DNA of 53,732 bases, taken from assembly GCA_017416685.1 (NCBI GenBank), contig JAFQBN010000034.1, positions 1 through 53,732 of the forward strand, written 5' to 3'. The translations under genes and the position numbers were made by a program. This document shows, piece by piece, positions 40,157-48,855 of the stretch. This DNA comes from Oscillospiraceae bacterium (GTDB lineage: Bacteria; Bacillota; Clostridia; Oscillospirales; Oscillospiraceae). Position 1 is the stretch's first letter; the number at the start of each line of letters is the position of its first letter. Below the pieces are notes generated by a model. That model did no database searches. It saw nothing but the letters and a program-made list of their open reading frames with translations, and was not told the DNA's origin.

Positions 40157-41479
40157 TTATTTGAGCAAACGCTGGAAATCGCTCTGGCAGACCTCGCCGC
40201 CGATGGCCTCGGCCACGGCCTCGCGGCCGCCCTTTTTCAGCAGGTCGCCCATGGTGCCAAATACCTTGTTCAGGGCGATGCGATGCTTGGCCAGCACCTT
40301 CTCGTTGTGAGCCAGGGTGGGGTAGCACAGGGGAGTGGCCAGGAAACCCTCCTGCAGCATCAGCTTGGTGTACAGAGTCTTCAGCTCCTTGGGGCAATCC
40401 TCCTGCCAGCTGAACTGGGCATGGCAGGGAACGCCGAAGGTGCTGATTTTTACGCCGCCATTGGCAGCGGCCTCGGCCCAGTCTTTCTGGATGATACTGC
40501 CCATGGCGGCAGCATGCTCCCAAACCCGGGTCTGTTCCATCTTATCAAGGGTAGCCAGGGCGGCGGTGGGACCCACAGCCTCGGTCCAGTAGGTGGAGCT
40601 GATGAAGGATTTCTGGGCGCCGTCCATGGCCTCCTTGGTGCCGATGATGGCACCGATGGGGTGGCCGTTACCCAGAGCCTTGGCCAGCACAGCAATGTCG
40701 GGGTTCACGCCCAGTGCCAGGTGAGAGCCGCCGAAGCAGTAGCGCCAGCCGATGGTAATCTCGTCCAGAATGAACAGACCGCCTACGCGGTGGATTTCGT
40801 CCCGGACATGCTCCATGAAGCCCTCGGGGGGCAACACGTTGCGGAACGGCTCCATAATCACGCAGGCCAGGCGGTCACCGTACTGGGCGATAATCTTGTC
40901 AAACTCCTCCACATCACCGTGGGTGAAGGTGACGGCGGAGCCGCGCAGACCGGCGGGGATGCCGGCAGGCTCCAAACCGGGCAGGTGGACCCCGGCAAGG
41001 GCGTCACCATCGCCCAGATTGCAGGCCAGATACCAGTCCGCCCAACCGTGATAGCCGCAGATGGCAACTACATCGCGACCGGTGGTGGCGCGGGCGATGC
41101 GCACGGCGATGGCACAGGTCTCGCCGCCGGTACGGGCGAAGCGCACGCTCTCGGCCCAGGGGTGGATCTCCAGCAGACGGTCAGCCAGCTGAACTTCTTC
41201 GGGGGCGTTCAGGGAGGTCATACAGCCGTTTCTGATACGGCGGGTGACGGCGCGGGTGACATCGGGGTCGGCGTAGCCCAAAAGACAGGCGCCGATGCCG
41301 TTGGTGGTCATGTCGTAGTAGCTCTTGCCGTCCATGTCCCAAACCTGGCAGCCTTTGCCGCGGGTGGCATAGGCGGGCCACTGGCCGGGGACGAACATCT
41401 CAGGCCGCTTGCTCAGCAACTGGACGCCGCCGGGAATCACCTGTTTGCAATGCAGATAGGTCTTTTCAGTCAGAGTCAT
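40157..41479 (-). CDS. Class III PLP aminotransferase, GSA-aminomutase-like, copy 2
   Basis: 440 residues, a close paralogue of the 38643-39962 product with the same VIPGGVQLLSKRPEMF opening, GGETCAIAV, CGYHGWADWYLACNL, FILDEITIGWRY and VLAKALGNGHPIGAIIG carrying the PLP Lys. The ATG at 41479 follows AAAGGATGA at the usual distance and matches the paralogue start; two ATGs lie slightly upstream. It has its own promoter. The two enzymes differ most in the C-terminal third, where substrate differences or heteromer contacts could lie. Confidence 0.85.
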   Translation of the reverse strand: MTLTEKTYLHCKQVIPGGVQLLSKRPEMFVPGQWPAYATRGKGCQVWDMDGKSYYDMTTNGIGACLLGYADPDVTRAVTRRIRNGCMTSLNAPEEVQLADRLLEIHPWAESVRFARTGGETCAIAVRIARATTGRDVVAICGYHGWADWYLACNLGDGDALAGVHLPGLEPAGIPAGLRGSAVTFTHGDVEEFDKIIAQYGDRLACVIMEPFRNVLPPEGFMEHVRDEIHRVGGLFILDEITIGWRYCFGGSHLALGVNPDIAVLAKALGNGHPIGAIIGTKEAMDGAQKSFISSTYWTEAVGPTAALATLDKMEQTRVWEHAAAMGSIIQKDWAEAAANGGVKISTFGVPCHAQFSWQEDCPKELKTLYTKLMLQEGFLATPLCYPTLAHNEKVLAKHRIALNKVFGTMGDLLKKGGREAVAEAIGGEVCQSDFQRLLK

Positions 41480-41533
41480 AACCGTCATCCTTTCAATCAT
41501 GTGTGAAGTGGTCGGAACGGATTTTCTGACTCC

Positions 41534-41561
41534 ATTATAGCAAGCCGAATCGGTTGCACAA
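41534..41561 (-). promoter_or_regulatory. Promoter of aminotransferase copy 2
   Basis: Minus-strand TTGTGC (41556-41561), 16 bases ending TTGC, and TATAAT (41534-41539), an extended -10. Confidence 0.55.
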
Positions 41562-41618
41562 TATAAGAATTTCTCGCTTTTTCAAAAAGTATGGCACAAA
41601 ACCACAGTGTTGGGTGCG

Positions 41619-41654
41619 AAAAAACGGTGTACGGAAGTCCGTACACCGTTTTTT
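41619..41654 (-). terminator. Terminator of the epimerase/oxidoreductase unit
   Basis: 16-bp arms from AAAAAACGGTGTACGG to its complement around AAGT, followed by minus-strand pyrimidines. It lies just past the Gfo/Idh stop. Confidence 0.9.
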
Positions 41655-41659
41655 AAGGA

Positions 41660-42685
41660 TTACTTCTTGTTGTGGTGGTAGAAGGTCTTCTTGCCCTCGG
41701 CGTAGATGTCGCAGATGAGCTTTTGGATCTTCAGTGCCTCGCGGCCGGAGATAGGCGGCTCGCGGTCGTTCTCCACGCAGTCGTAAAAATCGGCGATCTC
41801 ACGGATGTGCTGGAAGCCCCAGTAATCCTTGCCGCCCTCGTACACCACGTCGGGATCGATCTTGGTCTCGATGGACAGCACGCGGCCATCGTTGAAGAAG
41901 ATGTTGGCGTGGTCATAGTCCATGACTACCTTGCCGTTCTCGCAGTACAGGCGCACCTCGATGGCGTCATCGAAGCCGTAGTTGTTCATGGCCCAGAAGC
42001 TCAGGGTAGCGCCGTTCTTGTAACGGACAAAGCCCTCGCTGGTGTCGTCCACCTCCATAATGGAGTGGTCGCGGTTGGCCATGCTGGCCTGGACGGACTC
42101 GATCTCGTCATTGATGAACCAGTTGGCCAGGTCCAGGGAGTGGATGGCCTGGTCAATGATGACGCCGCCGCCCTCTTTCTCCCAGGTGCCCTTCCAGTCG
42201 GACAGGGAGTAGTAGGTGTCGGGCTTGGACCAGGTCAGGGTGACACGGGCGGAGATGATCTTGCCCAGCTCACCGTTTTCCAGGTTCTCCTTGACCAGCT
42301 TGGCGGAGTCGTTGTAGCGGCACTGGAAAATGATGCCGTACTTCAGACCCTTCTCCTCGGCCAGCTTGACGTTGTAGAGAGCGTCCTCCATGGTGATGGC
42401 CATGGGCTTTTCGCACAGGACGTTGACACCCTGCTCCAGAGCGTACTTGGAGATGATGGGGTGCAGGTAGTGGGGCACGCAGATGTGTACCACGTCCAGC
42501 AGATCCTTGCGGATCATGTCTTTGTAATCGTAGTAGGCCTGCACGCCGTACTTGGCGGCAGCCTTATCGGCGCGGTCCTTCTTGATGTCGCACACGCCCA
42601 CGATCTGCGCGTTGGGCAGGTGATGGGCGCTGGTGGCGTGCATGGTGAAGATGTTGCCGCAGCCAACAATACCAACTCTCAGCAT
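41660..42685 (-). CDS. Gfo/Idh/MocA family oxidoreductase, copy 1
   Basis: 341 residues. The N-terminal NAD(P) Rossmann fold starts VGIVGCGNIFTMHA, with VCDIKKDRADKAA and the family EKP motif in NVLCEKPMAIT near residue 94. The C-terminal half has the substrate domain (GGGVIIDQAIHSLDLANW with the catalytic His). Such enzymes oxidise or epimerise sugars, inositols or aminosugars. It is last in a three-gene unit with another Gfo/Idh protein and a sugar isomerase-fold protein. Confidence 0.9.
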   Translation of the reverse strand: MLRVGIVGCGNIFTMHATSAHHLPNAQIVGVCDIKKDRADKAAAKYGVQAYYDYKDMIRKDLLDVVHICVPHYLHPIISKYALEQGVNVLCEKPMAITMEDALYNVKLAEEKGLKYGIIFQCRYNDSAKLVKENLENGELGKIISARVTLTWSKPDTYYSLSDWKGTWEKEGGGVIIDQAIHSLDLANWFINDEIESVQASMANRDHSIMEVDDTSEGFVRYKNGATLSFWAMNNYGFDDAIEVRLYCENGKVVMDYDHANIFFNDGRVLSIETKIDPDVVYEGGKDYWGFQHIREIADFYDCVENDREPPISGREALKIQKLICDIYAEGKKTFYHHNKK

Positions 42686-42697
42686 GGGAAATTCTCC

Positions 42698-43702
42698 TTA
42701 CTTGACGATCAGACCGCCGGCAGCCTCGATCTCGCGCTTGGCCAGCTTGACGGACTCGATGGCGTCGGAGATGGGGGCGATGGACATATCGTTCTTGCCC
42801 TGCAGACCCTCAACGAAGTACTTCAGCTCGTTGTAGTAGCCGCCCAGGCTGGACACGTTGCCGCCGATGTCGTTGGTGCCCTCGAACTCGGCCGCGATCT
42901 CGGGGTTGAAGCTGCCGCCGGCCACGGGGTACACGGTGACAACGCCGCCGGACAGAACGACGGTAGCCTTCTCGAACATCACGCGCCAGTCAGCGGTGAA
43001 GGGGAAGTCGGCGGGGTAGTTCCAGCCGGCCTCCAGAGCGATGCAAACGTCCTTGCCGTAGCCGTAGGTGGCGTTGATCTGCTGAATGACGCCGTCGGCA
43101 TCGCGGTAGGCGTGAGCCTTGACGGTGTCGGGCTCGCCCATGATGTAGCGGACGTAGTCCACGTCATGCACGTGCATATCCACGGCCACGCCGCCGCTCT
43201 TCTCGGGCTGATGCAGCCAGTTCTCCCAGGCCCAGGTGGGCAGGTTGGACAGGCGGCGGAACTCGCCGTGCACCACCTTGCCGTACTCGCCGGAGTCCAC
43301 GACCTTCTTCAGCCAGGCATACTCGTTGAACAGGCGGACCACCTGACCGACCTGCACCTTGGCGCCGGTCTCCTTCTCGGTCTTCAGCAGCAGGTCCATC
43401 TCGTCGTCGTTGAAGCACACGGGCTTCTCCACGAAGACGTTCTTGCCGGCCTTCATAGCGGCAACGGCGTGGGCGGTGTGCAGGTGGGTGGGCAGGCAGA
43501 TGTCCACGGTGTCAACGTCAGCCTTCTCGATCAGCTCCATACCGGTGGCGTAGATCTCGGCGCCGTTGGCCAGCTTCTGAGCGAACTCGGGGCGGACGTC
43601 GGCAACGGCGACCACCTTGACGCCCAGCTCTTCCAGAGCGGCGTAGCAGGCAGCGTGCATACCGCCCATAAAGCCACAGCCAATCAAACCAACTTTAATC
43701 AT
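42698..43702 (-). CDS. Gfo/Idh/MocA family oxidoreductase, copy 2
   Basis: 334 residues. The Rossmann motif is VGLIGCGFMGGMHA, the EKP motif is NVFVEKPVCFN near residue 95, and the catalytic segment is GGVAVDMHVHDVDYVRYIMG. It is only distantly similar to the next gene, so the two probably act on different intermediates or as a redox-cycling pair. The gap to copy 1 is 12 bases. Confidence 0.9.
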   Translation of the reverse strand: MIKVGLIGCGFMGGMHAACYAALEELGVKVVAVADVRPEFAQKLANGAEIYATGMELIEKADVDTVDICLPTHLHTAHAVAAMKAGKNVFVEKPVCFNDDEMDLLLKTEKETGAKVQVGQVVRLFNEYAWLKKVVDSGEYGKVVHGEFRRLSNLPTWAWENWLHQPEKSGGVAVDMHVHDVDYVRYIMGEPDTVKAHAYRDADGVIQQINATYGYGKDVCIALEAGWNYPADFPFTADWRVMFEKATVVLSGGVVTVYPVAGGSFNPEIAAEFEGTNDIGGNVSSLGGYYNELKYFVEGLQGKNDMSIAPISDAIESVKLAKREIEAAGGLIVK

Positions 43703-43730
43703 TGTTTGTTCCTCCTATCAGTTTTTATAA

Positions 43731-44573
43731 TCAGAAGTTTTCCTTCAGGATGCGCTCCATAGAGGCAGAGGTGTTGTAGATGATCTGGTCAGCGGCGAAA
43801 GCGTAGTTGGGGATCATCTCGCCGGCAGCCCAGCCGGTGTAGCCGACCTCGCGGAAGGCCTTCATGACCTCGGGCCAGTTTACATCGCCGCCCAGCAGGT
43901 CAACAAAGGCGTTCAGGCCGCCGGGATTGCGGCGGAAGTCCTTGAAGTGGACCTTCTTGATGCGCTTGCCCAGAATGCGGATCCACTGCTCGGGATAGCC
44001 GTTGTAGACTACGTTGCCCACGTCGAAGTAGGAACCCACGTACTCGCTGCCCACGGCGTCGATGAAGGCGCGCATCTCCAGGGGAGAGAGCAGGAAGAAG
44101 TTCCATACGTTCTCGATGCCGATGTTCACGCCGTACTTCTCAGCGTAGGGGACCAGACGCTTGATAGACTCCAGCGCGCGGTTGTAGCAGACCTCGTAGT
44201 CTACCACGGGGCGCTCGGGCACGAACTCCACAGACACGGAGCCGGGGACGACCAGAATGGTGTCGGCACCCAGAGCCTTGGCGCAGCGCAGCTGGTTGAC
44301 AATGATGTTGTGAGCCTCGTCCCGCTCGGCGGGATCCTCGGCAGTCAGGGAGGCGCCCCAGCACAGGCCGCTGGCCAGACTGGGAATGGCCAGGCCCAGC
44401 TTGTCGGCGTAGGCGCGGATCTTGGCCAGCTGCTCGTCGGTGGAATTGGGAGTCAGGTCGCCGCTGTCCAGCAGGGCCAGCTCGATACCCTCAAAGCCGG
44501 CGTCCTTGGCCAGGTCCATGGCCTGATAGACATCCTTGCCGGAAAAAGACCAGAAGTTAATGGATTTTTTCAT
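43731..44573 (-). CDS. Sugar phosphate isomerase/epimerase (xylose isomerase-like TIM barrel)
   Basis: 280 residues of the AP-endonuclease-2/TIM-barrel group. Marks are MKKSINFWSFSGKDVYQAM at the start, GFEGIELAL with a metal Glu, GVNIGIENVWNF, GSYFDVGNVVYNG, KVHFKDFRR with His, and WAAGEMIP carrying the last metal Glu. Members include 3-keto-glycoside hydrolases/lyases, tagatose/psicose 3-epimerases and inosose isomerases. Pairing with Gfo/Idh enzymes is a known arrangement for oxidative glycoside cleavage through 3-keto sugars, a route compatible with this locus. AAGGAGG precedes the ATG. Confidence 0.88.
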   Translation of the reverse strand: MKKSINFWSFSGKDVYQAMDLAKDAGFEGIELALLDSGDLTPNSTDEQLAKIRAYADKLGLAIPSLASGLCWGASLTAEDPAERDEAHNIIVNQLRCAKALGADTILVVPGSVSVEFVPERPVVDYEVCYNRALESIKRLVPYAEKYGVNIGIENVWNFFLLSPLEMRAFIDAVGSEYVGSYFDVGNVVYNGYPEQWIRILGKRIKKVHFKDFRRNPGGLNAFVDLLGGDVNWPEVMKAFREVGYTGWAAGEMIPNYAFAADQIIYNTSASMERILKENF

Positions 44574-44701
44574 AGGAAATCGACCTCCTTATGTATTGGC
44601 ATTTGCCTACTTTTATGATAGAATAAAAACGAAAAATGATAAGTGAAAATTTTACACTATATGTATAAAATTCTGAACAAAGGGAAAGGAGGTGGCCTTC
44701 C

Positions 44702-45583
44702 GTGGCGGCATCCTACAAGAAAACAAGACCGAAAACACTGTTCTACATCCCGGAAATTGTAACGATTCATTACTATGAACTGGATAAATCCTTTGTTTTT
44801 GACGGAGAAGCGCACGATTTTTGGGAAATGGTCTACGTAGACAAAGGGGCGGTGGAGATCCGGGCAGATGATAAAACGCAGGTGCTCAATCAGGGTGAGA
44901 TCCTGTTCCACAAGCCCCATGAGTTCCACGCCATCCGTGCCTTCCGCTCCAATCCGGACTTTTTCGTCATCTCCTTCGTATGCCGCTCCCCGGCCATGAA
45001 GCTGTTCGAGGGGTATCGGGCGGCCCTGAGCCAGAGCCTGCGGCCCTTCGTCAGCTCCATCATTACCGAGGCGCGAAACAGCTTCCATATTCCCAAAAAC
45101 GATGTGACACTCCTCAAACTCCGCCGGCGTTCTCAGGCAAAAGTAGGCGGCGAGCAGCTCATTAAAACTTATCTGGAACAGCTGCTCATTCTGCTGGCCC
45201 GGGCGGTGCTGGAGCAGCAGGAAAATTCCGTGTCCCCGGTACGGGAGAGCATGGAGACCCAGTTGATTTCTACGATAAAAACGTATATCCGTGACAATTT
45301 GGGCAAGAAGATCACCATGGAGGAACTGGCCGGTGTTACGGGTTACAGTACCTCTTACATCAGCCGGGTGTTTCGTCAACAGTGCGGCACCACCATCGGA
45401 CGGTATATCACTTCCAAGAAGATCTCTTACGCCAAGGAGCTGATCCGCAATCATACGTACAACTTCGCTCAAATCTCCGATATGCTGGCCTTTGATACCC
45501 CCCAGTACTTTGCAAGTACATTCAAAAAGGAGACTGACATGACCCCCTCGGAATTCAAACGGTCTTTGGATATTAAACCATAA
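44702..45583 (+). CDS. AraC family transcriptional regulator, copy 2
   Basis: 293 residues. The N-terminal cupin-like sensor has AHDFWEMVYVDKGAVEIR and GEILFHKPHEFHAI. The C-terminal double helix-turn-helix has MEELAGVTGYSTSYISRVFR and ISDMLAFDTPQYFASTFKKE, ending MTPSEFKRSL. The start is GTG, nine bases after a perfect AAAGGAGG (44685-44692). It is divergent from the epimerase unit across 128 bases of AT-rich DNA, where both promoters should lie, so it likely controls that unit. Confidence 0.9.
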   Translation: MAASYKKTRPKTLFYIPEIVTIHYYELDKSFVFDGEAHDFWEMVYVDKGAVEIRADDKTQVLNQGEILFHKPHEFHAIRAFRSNPDFFVISFVCRSPAMKLFEGYRAALSQSLRPFVSSIITEARNSFHIPKNDVTLLKLRRRSQAKVGGEQLIKTYLEQLLILLARAVLEQQENSVSPVRESMETQLISTIKTYIRDNLGKKITMEELAGVTGYSTSYISRVFRQQCGTTIGRYITSKKISYAKELIRNHTYNFAQISDMLAFDTPQYFASTFKKETDMTPSEFKRSLDIKP

Positions 45584-45610
45584 CCACCGGCTGTGCCGGC
45601 GGTTTGCGCA

Positions 45611-45730
45611 GGCCCCCTCTGACGAGGGGGCTGTCAGCCGAATAGGCTGACTGGGGGAGAGACTTTTTGCGTTGTGCGCTCTCCCTTCGTCACGGCTTGC
45701 GCCGTGCCACCTCCCTCATCAGAGGGAGGC
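45611..45730. mobile_element. MITE-like palindromic repeat element
   Basis: About 120 bases with five stem-loops: CCCCCTC/GAGGGGG (45613-45630), GTCAGCC/GGCTGAC (45633-45651), GGGAGAG/CTCTCCC (45655-45685), CACGGC/GCCGTG (45691-45706) and CCTCCCTC/GAGGGAGG (45710-45729). The two ends are imperfect inverted copies of each other. No protein is encoded. From memory, very similar repeats occur in many intergenic regions of gut Oscillospiraceae; only one copy is in this window. Confidence 0.7.
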
Positions 45731-45780
45731 AGAAGAGGAGTTAGTAAAATAACAGTGACCATGCAAGGAGCATAAGTGAA

Positions 45781-45806
45781 AACACCCTGCCATGCAGCAG
45801 GGTGTT
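45781..45806 (-). terminator. Terminator of the metF-metH operon
   Basis: Arms AACACCCTGC and GCAGGGTGTT around CATGCA, next to T-rich minus-strand sequence, just past the metH stop. Confidence 0.85.
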
Positions 45807-45812
45807 TTTGTG

Positions 45813-48185
45813 TCAATTCTGTGCAAAAACCTTGCGGGCCACGTCCACGCCGGCTTTAGCATCCTTGGCGTAGAAGTCCGCGCCAATGGCGGCGGCGTAG
45901 TCCGCCGTCAGCACCGCGCCGCCCACCATGATTTTGCAGGGCAGGCTTTCGGTACGCAGCAGCTTGATGGTGTCCGCCATAGCGGGCAGGGTGGTGGTCA
46001 TCAGGGCGGACAGACCCACAAGGGCGGCGTTGTGGCGGCGCACCGCGGACACGACCGCTTCCGGGGCTACGTCCTTGCCCAGATCGATGACGGTGCAGCC
46101 GTAGTTTTCCAGCAGTACTTTCAAAATGTTCTTGCCGATGTCGTGGATATCGCCCTTAACGGTGGCGACCACCACGATGTTGCTCCGGTCGGGGGCCTGT
46201 CCCGCGGCGGACAGATGGGCGCGCAGCACCTCAAAGGCGGCCTGAGCCGCGCCGGCGGATTGGATGAGCTGGGGCAGGAACTGCCGCCCGGCCTCAAAGT
46301 CCGCACCCACCGCATCCAGGGCGGGAATGAGGGTGTTGTTGACGATGTCCATGGGGGCAGCGCCCTGTTCCAGCAGCAGCCGGACAGCAGGGGCGGCTTC
46401 GCCCTTCAGGCCAAGGCGCACCACTTCGTCCAAAGAGCGGCTTCCGCCCTCGGGAGTGGGAGCGGCGGGAGCAGTCTGCCCGCCGTAGGCGGCGATGTAC
46501 TCCCGTGCATCGGTGTCGACGTTCATCAGCAGGTGGTAGGAGCGAACCGCCGCCATCATGGCCGCGGCGTTGGGGTTGATGATGGGCAGGTCAAGGCCGT
46601 ACACCATGGCCATGGTCAAAAAGTTCTGGTTGACCTGAGGCCGCAGGGGCAGACCGAAAGAGATGTTGGACACGCCAAGGGCAGTCTTGACCCCCAGCTC
46701 CTGTTTGACCAGATGCAGAGCTTTCAGGGTCTCGGCGGCGCACTCCTGCTGAGCGGAGGCGGTCAGAGTCAGACAGTCGATGATGATGTCCCGGCGGGGG
46801 ATGCCGTGGGACTCGGCGGCGGCGACGATGCGCCGGGCGATGTCCAGCCGGGCCTGTGCGGTCTGGGGGATGCCCGATTTATCAAGGGTCAGACCCACCA
46901 CCGCCGCGCCGTACTTCTTCACGATGGGAAGCAGGGAGGAAAGGGACTCCTCGTCGCCGTTGACCGAGTTGACGATGGCCTTGCCGCAGTAGAGGCGCAG
47001 AGCCTGCTCCACCACGGCAGGGTCGGTGGAGTCGATTTGCAGGGGAGCATCGGTGACCGCCTGCACGGCCTTCACTGTGCGGCACATCATGTCCACCTCG
47101 TCCACTCCGGGCAGACCTACGTTGATGTCAAGAATGTCCGCTCCGGCCTCGGTCTGCTCCAAAGCCTGACGGACCATGAAGTCCACGTCCTGCCGCAGGA
47201 GTGCTTCCTTCATCAGCTTTTTACCCGTGGGATTGATGCGCTCGCCAATGACCCGGACCCGGTCAATAGGTACCGCCCGGGTGCCGCTGCACACGGCGGC
47301 AGGGATGGGGGTGGTGTTGGCGCGAACGGTGCGGCCCTGCACCGCCTTGGACAGCAGGGCAATGTACTCCGGGGTCGTGCCGCAGCAGCCGCCCAGCAGT
47401 TTGACCCCCAACTGGGTGGCGGGGGCAAGAGTCTCGGCAAACTGGGCCGGGGTGATGTCATAACCGCCGCCGGCGGGGTCGGGCAGGCCGGCGTTTGGCT
47501 TCAAAATCAGGGGCAGAGAGGTCCAGCGGGACAGCTCCTCAATGATGGGCAGCAGCTGCTTGGGGCCCAGCGAGCAGTTCACGCCGATGGCGGCAGCGCC
47601 AAGACCCTCCAAAGTAAGAGCCGCGGCGGCGGGAGGACAGCCCAGGAAAGTTCGGCCCCGCTCTTCAAAGGTCATGCTGACCATCACGGGCAGGTCGCAG
47701 ACTTCCCTGGCGGCGATCAGTGCGGCCCGGGCCTCCTGCAGATCGGCCATGGTCTCGATGAAGATCAGATCCACGCCGGCCTCCACACCGCAGATGACGG
47801 TCTCTTTGAAAATATCCACTGCCTGCTCGAAGGGCAGGATGCCGGTGGGTTCCAACAGCTGACCGACAGGGCCGATGTCCAGAGCGACCAGCGCCCGGTC
47901 ACCGGCGGCTTTGCGCGCCACGGCGATGGAAGCGGGGACAACTTCGGCTACCGTTTTGCCCATGTTGGCCAGCTTCAGCCGGTTGGCGCCAAAGGTGTTG
48001 GCACTGATGATCTGAGAGCCGGCGTCCACGTAGGCGCGATGAATATCCTCCAGCCAGTCGGGATGCTCCAGGGCGGCAAGCTCCGGATGCTGACCTGCTA
48101 CAAGGCCCTTGGCCTGAAGCATAGTGCCCATGCCGCCGTCCAGCAGGACGGGGGTATTGGAGGCAAGAAGTGTATTAAATTCCAC
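45813..48185 (-). CDS. metH: Cobalamin-dependent methionine synthase without activation domain
   Basis: 790 residues. The N-terminal homocysteine-binding barrel opens PVLLDGGMGTMLQ and has the zinc ligands Cys (INCSLGP) and the Cys pair LLGGCCGTTPEY. The pterin (methyl-THF) domain has RVRVIGERINPTGKK and ILDINVGLPGVDE. The B12-binding module has VVATVKGDIHDIGKNI, whose His is the lower cobalt ligand. The reactivation domain of long MetH is missing and is encoded by the adjacent gene. The start is GTG with AGGTGG upstream, overlapping that gene by 11 bases. Confidence 0.95.
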   Translation of the reverse strand: MEFNTLLASNTPVLLDGGMGTMLQAKGLVAGQHPELAALEHPDWLEDIHRAYVDAGSQIISANTFGANRLKLANMGKTVAEVVPASIAVARKAAGDRALVALDIGPVGQLLEPTGILPFEQAVDIFKETVICGVEAGVDLIFIETMADLQEARAALIAAREVCDLPVMVSMTFEERGRTFLGCPPAAAALTLEGLGAAAIGVNCSLGPKQLLPIIEELSRWTSLPLILKPNAGLPDPAGGGYDITPAQFAETLAPATQLGVKLLGGCCGTTPEYIALLSKAVQGRTVRANTTPIPAAVCSGTRAVPIDRVRVIGERINPTGKKLMKEALLRQDVDFMVRQALEQTEAGADILDINVGLPGVDEVDMMCRTVKAVQAVTDAPLQIDSTDPAVVEQALRLYCGKAIVNSVNGDEESLSSLLPIVKKYGAAVVGLTLDKSGIPQTAQARLDIARRIVAAAESHGIPRRDIIIDCLTLTASAQQECAAETLKALHLVKQELGVKTALGVSNISFGLPLRPQVNQNFLTMAMVYGLDLPIINPNAAAMMAAVRSYHLLMNVDTDAREYIAAYGGQTAPAAPTPEGGSRSLDEVVRLGLKGEAAPAVRLLLEQGAAPMDIVNNTLIPALDAVGADFEAGRQFLPQLIQSAGAAQAAFEVLRAHLSAAGQAPDRSNIVVVATVKGDIHDIGKNILKVLLENYGCTVIDLGKDVAPEAVVSAVRRHNAALVGLSALMTTTLPAMADTIKLLRTESLPCKIMVGGAVLTADYAAAIGADFYAKDAKAGVDVARKVFAQN

Positions 48186-48855
48186 AGTGACCACCTGACT
48201 TTCGAAGTTGACAGTTGCCCGTGTTGGGACACAGGACACAACTGCGCCTGTGAGCAGGAGCAGGGGAGTCGGACAGACCCAAAATGGCGGTGACCGACTT
48301 GCGGGGGGTCAAAATACAACTGTCCGTGGCGGACAGACCGATGAGACGATGGGCGTCCAGCAGGTCCAGCAGAGCGCACTGCACCCCAAGGGGCAGGTCG
48401 CCGTAACCGGGACTGTACCGATAGGGGGAATGCAGGCCGGGATATTGGGTGTGGATATACCCCTCGATGCGGTCGCAGAGCTGTTCCACCAGTGCGCCGG
48501 CGGCACAGTCCAAGGCGAGAGCCTGAGTCATGTCGGTGTACTGGGCGCGGCGGATAAGGGCATCCGCGTCTGCACCGAGGGTGGCGCAGAAAACCATAGC
48601 GCGGGTACAGCCGTCCAGATGGGCTTTCAATTCCAGACCGCCCAGCAAAAGACCGCCGTCCAGCCGCACGCCGCCCGCTTCAAAGGACAGTTCAAAAATC
48701 TGCCCGCACCAACGGGGGGCGGCCACGGATAAAAGCTGTTGGCCGCACTGAACGGCAAGGGAACGGGTGGCATCGTCTGCTTTTTCCGGTGGCATGCCCA
48801 TGTAGCGCAGGATCTCGTCCGTGTCCGGAGCGGACAGGGTGATCTCGGCGGTCAT
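48175..48855 (-). CDS. Methionine synthase activation protein (split MetH reactivation domain)
   Basis: 226 residues resembling the C-terminal AdoMet-binding reactivation domain of MetH, here as a separate protein. It has the AdoMet motif RYSPGYGDLPLGVQ (R-x3-G-Y), VFCATLGADADALI and LTPRKSVTAILGLS. A Cys-rich tail (CVLCPNTGNCQLRKSGGHC) could bind a metal or iron-sulfur cluster and supply electrons. The start overlaps the metF stop (TGATG) and its end overlaps metH, so all three are tightly coupled. Confidence 0.85.
   Translation of the reverse strand: MTAEITLSAPDTDEILRYMGMPPEKADDATRSLAVQCGQQLLSVAAPRWCGQIFELSFEAGGVRLDGGLLLGGLELKAHLDGCTRAMVFCATLGADADALIRRAQYTDMTQALALDCAAGALVEQLCDRIEGYIHTQYPGLHSPYRYSPGYGDLPLGVQCALLDLLDAHRLIGLSATDSCILTPRKSVTAILGLSDSPAPAHRRSCVLCPNTGNCQLRKSGGHCGI

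Noticed and set aside
38643-41479. Calling the two PLP enzymes hemL (glutamate-1-semialdehyde aminomutase)
   Set aside because: There are two copies, no other tetrapyrrole genes, and a sugar-catabolism setting; fold-level similarity alone does not support the name.
41672-43762. Long open frame on the plus strand opposite the two Gfo/Idh genes
   Set aside because: It runs antisense through two complete genes and their gap; the translation is Val/His/Gly-rich without motifs.
45634-45816. Small protein gene inside the repeat near 45.7 kb
   Set aside because: The frame is formed by the hairpins of the repeat and overlaps the metH terminator, with no ribosome binding site.
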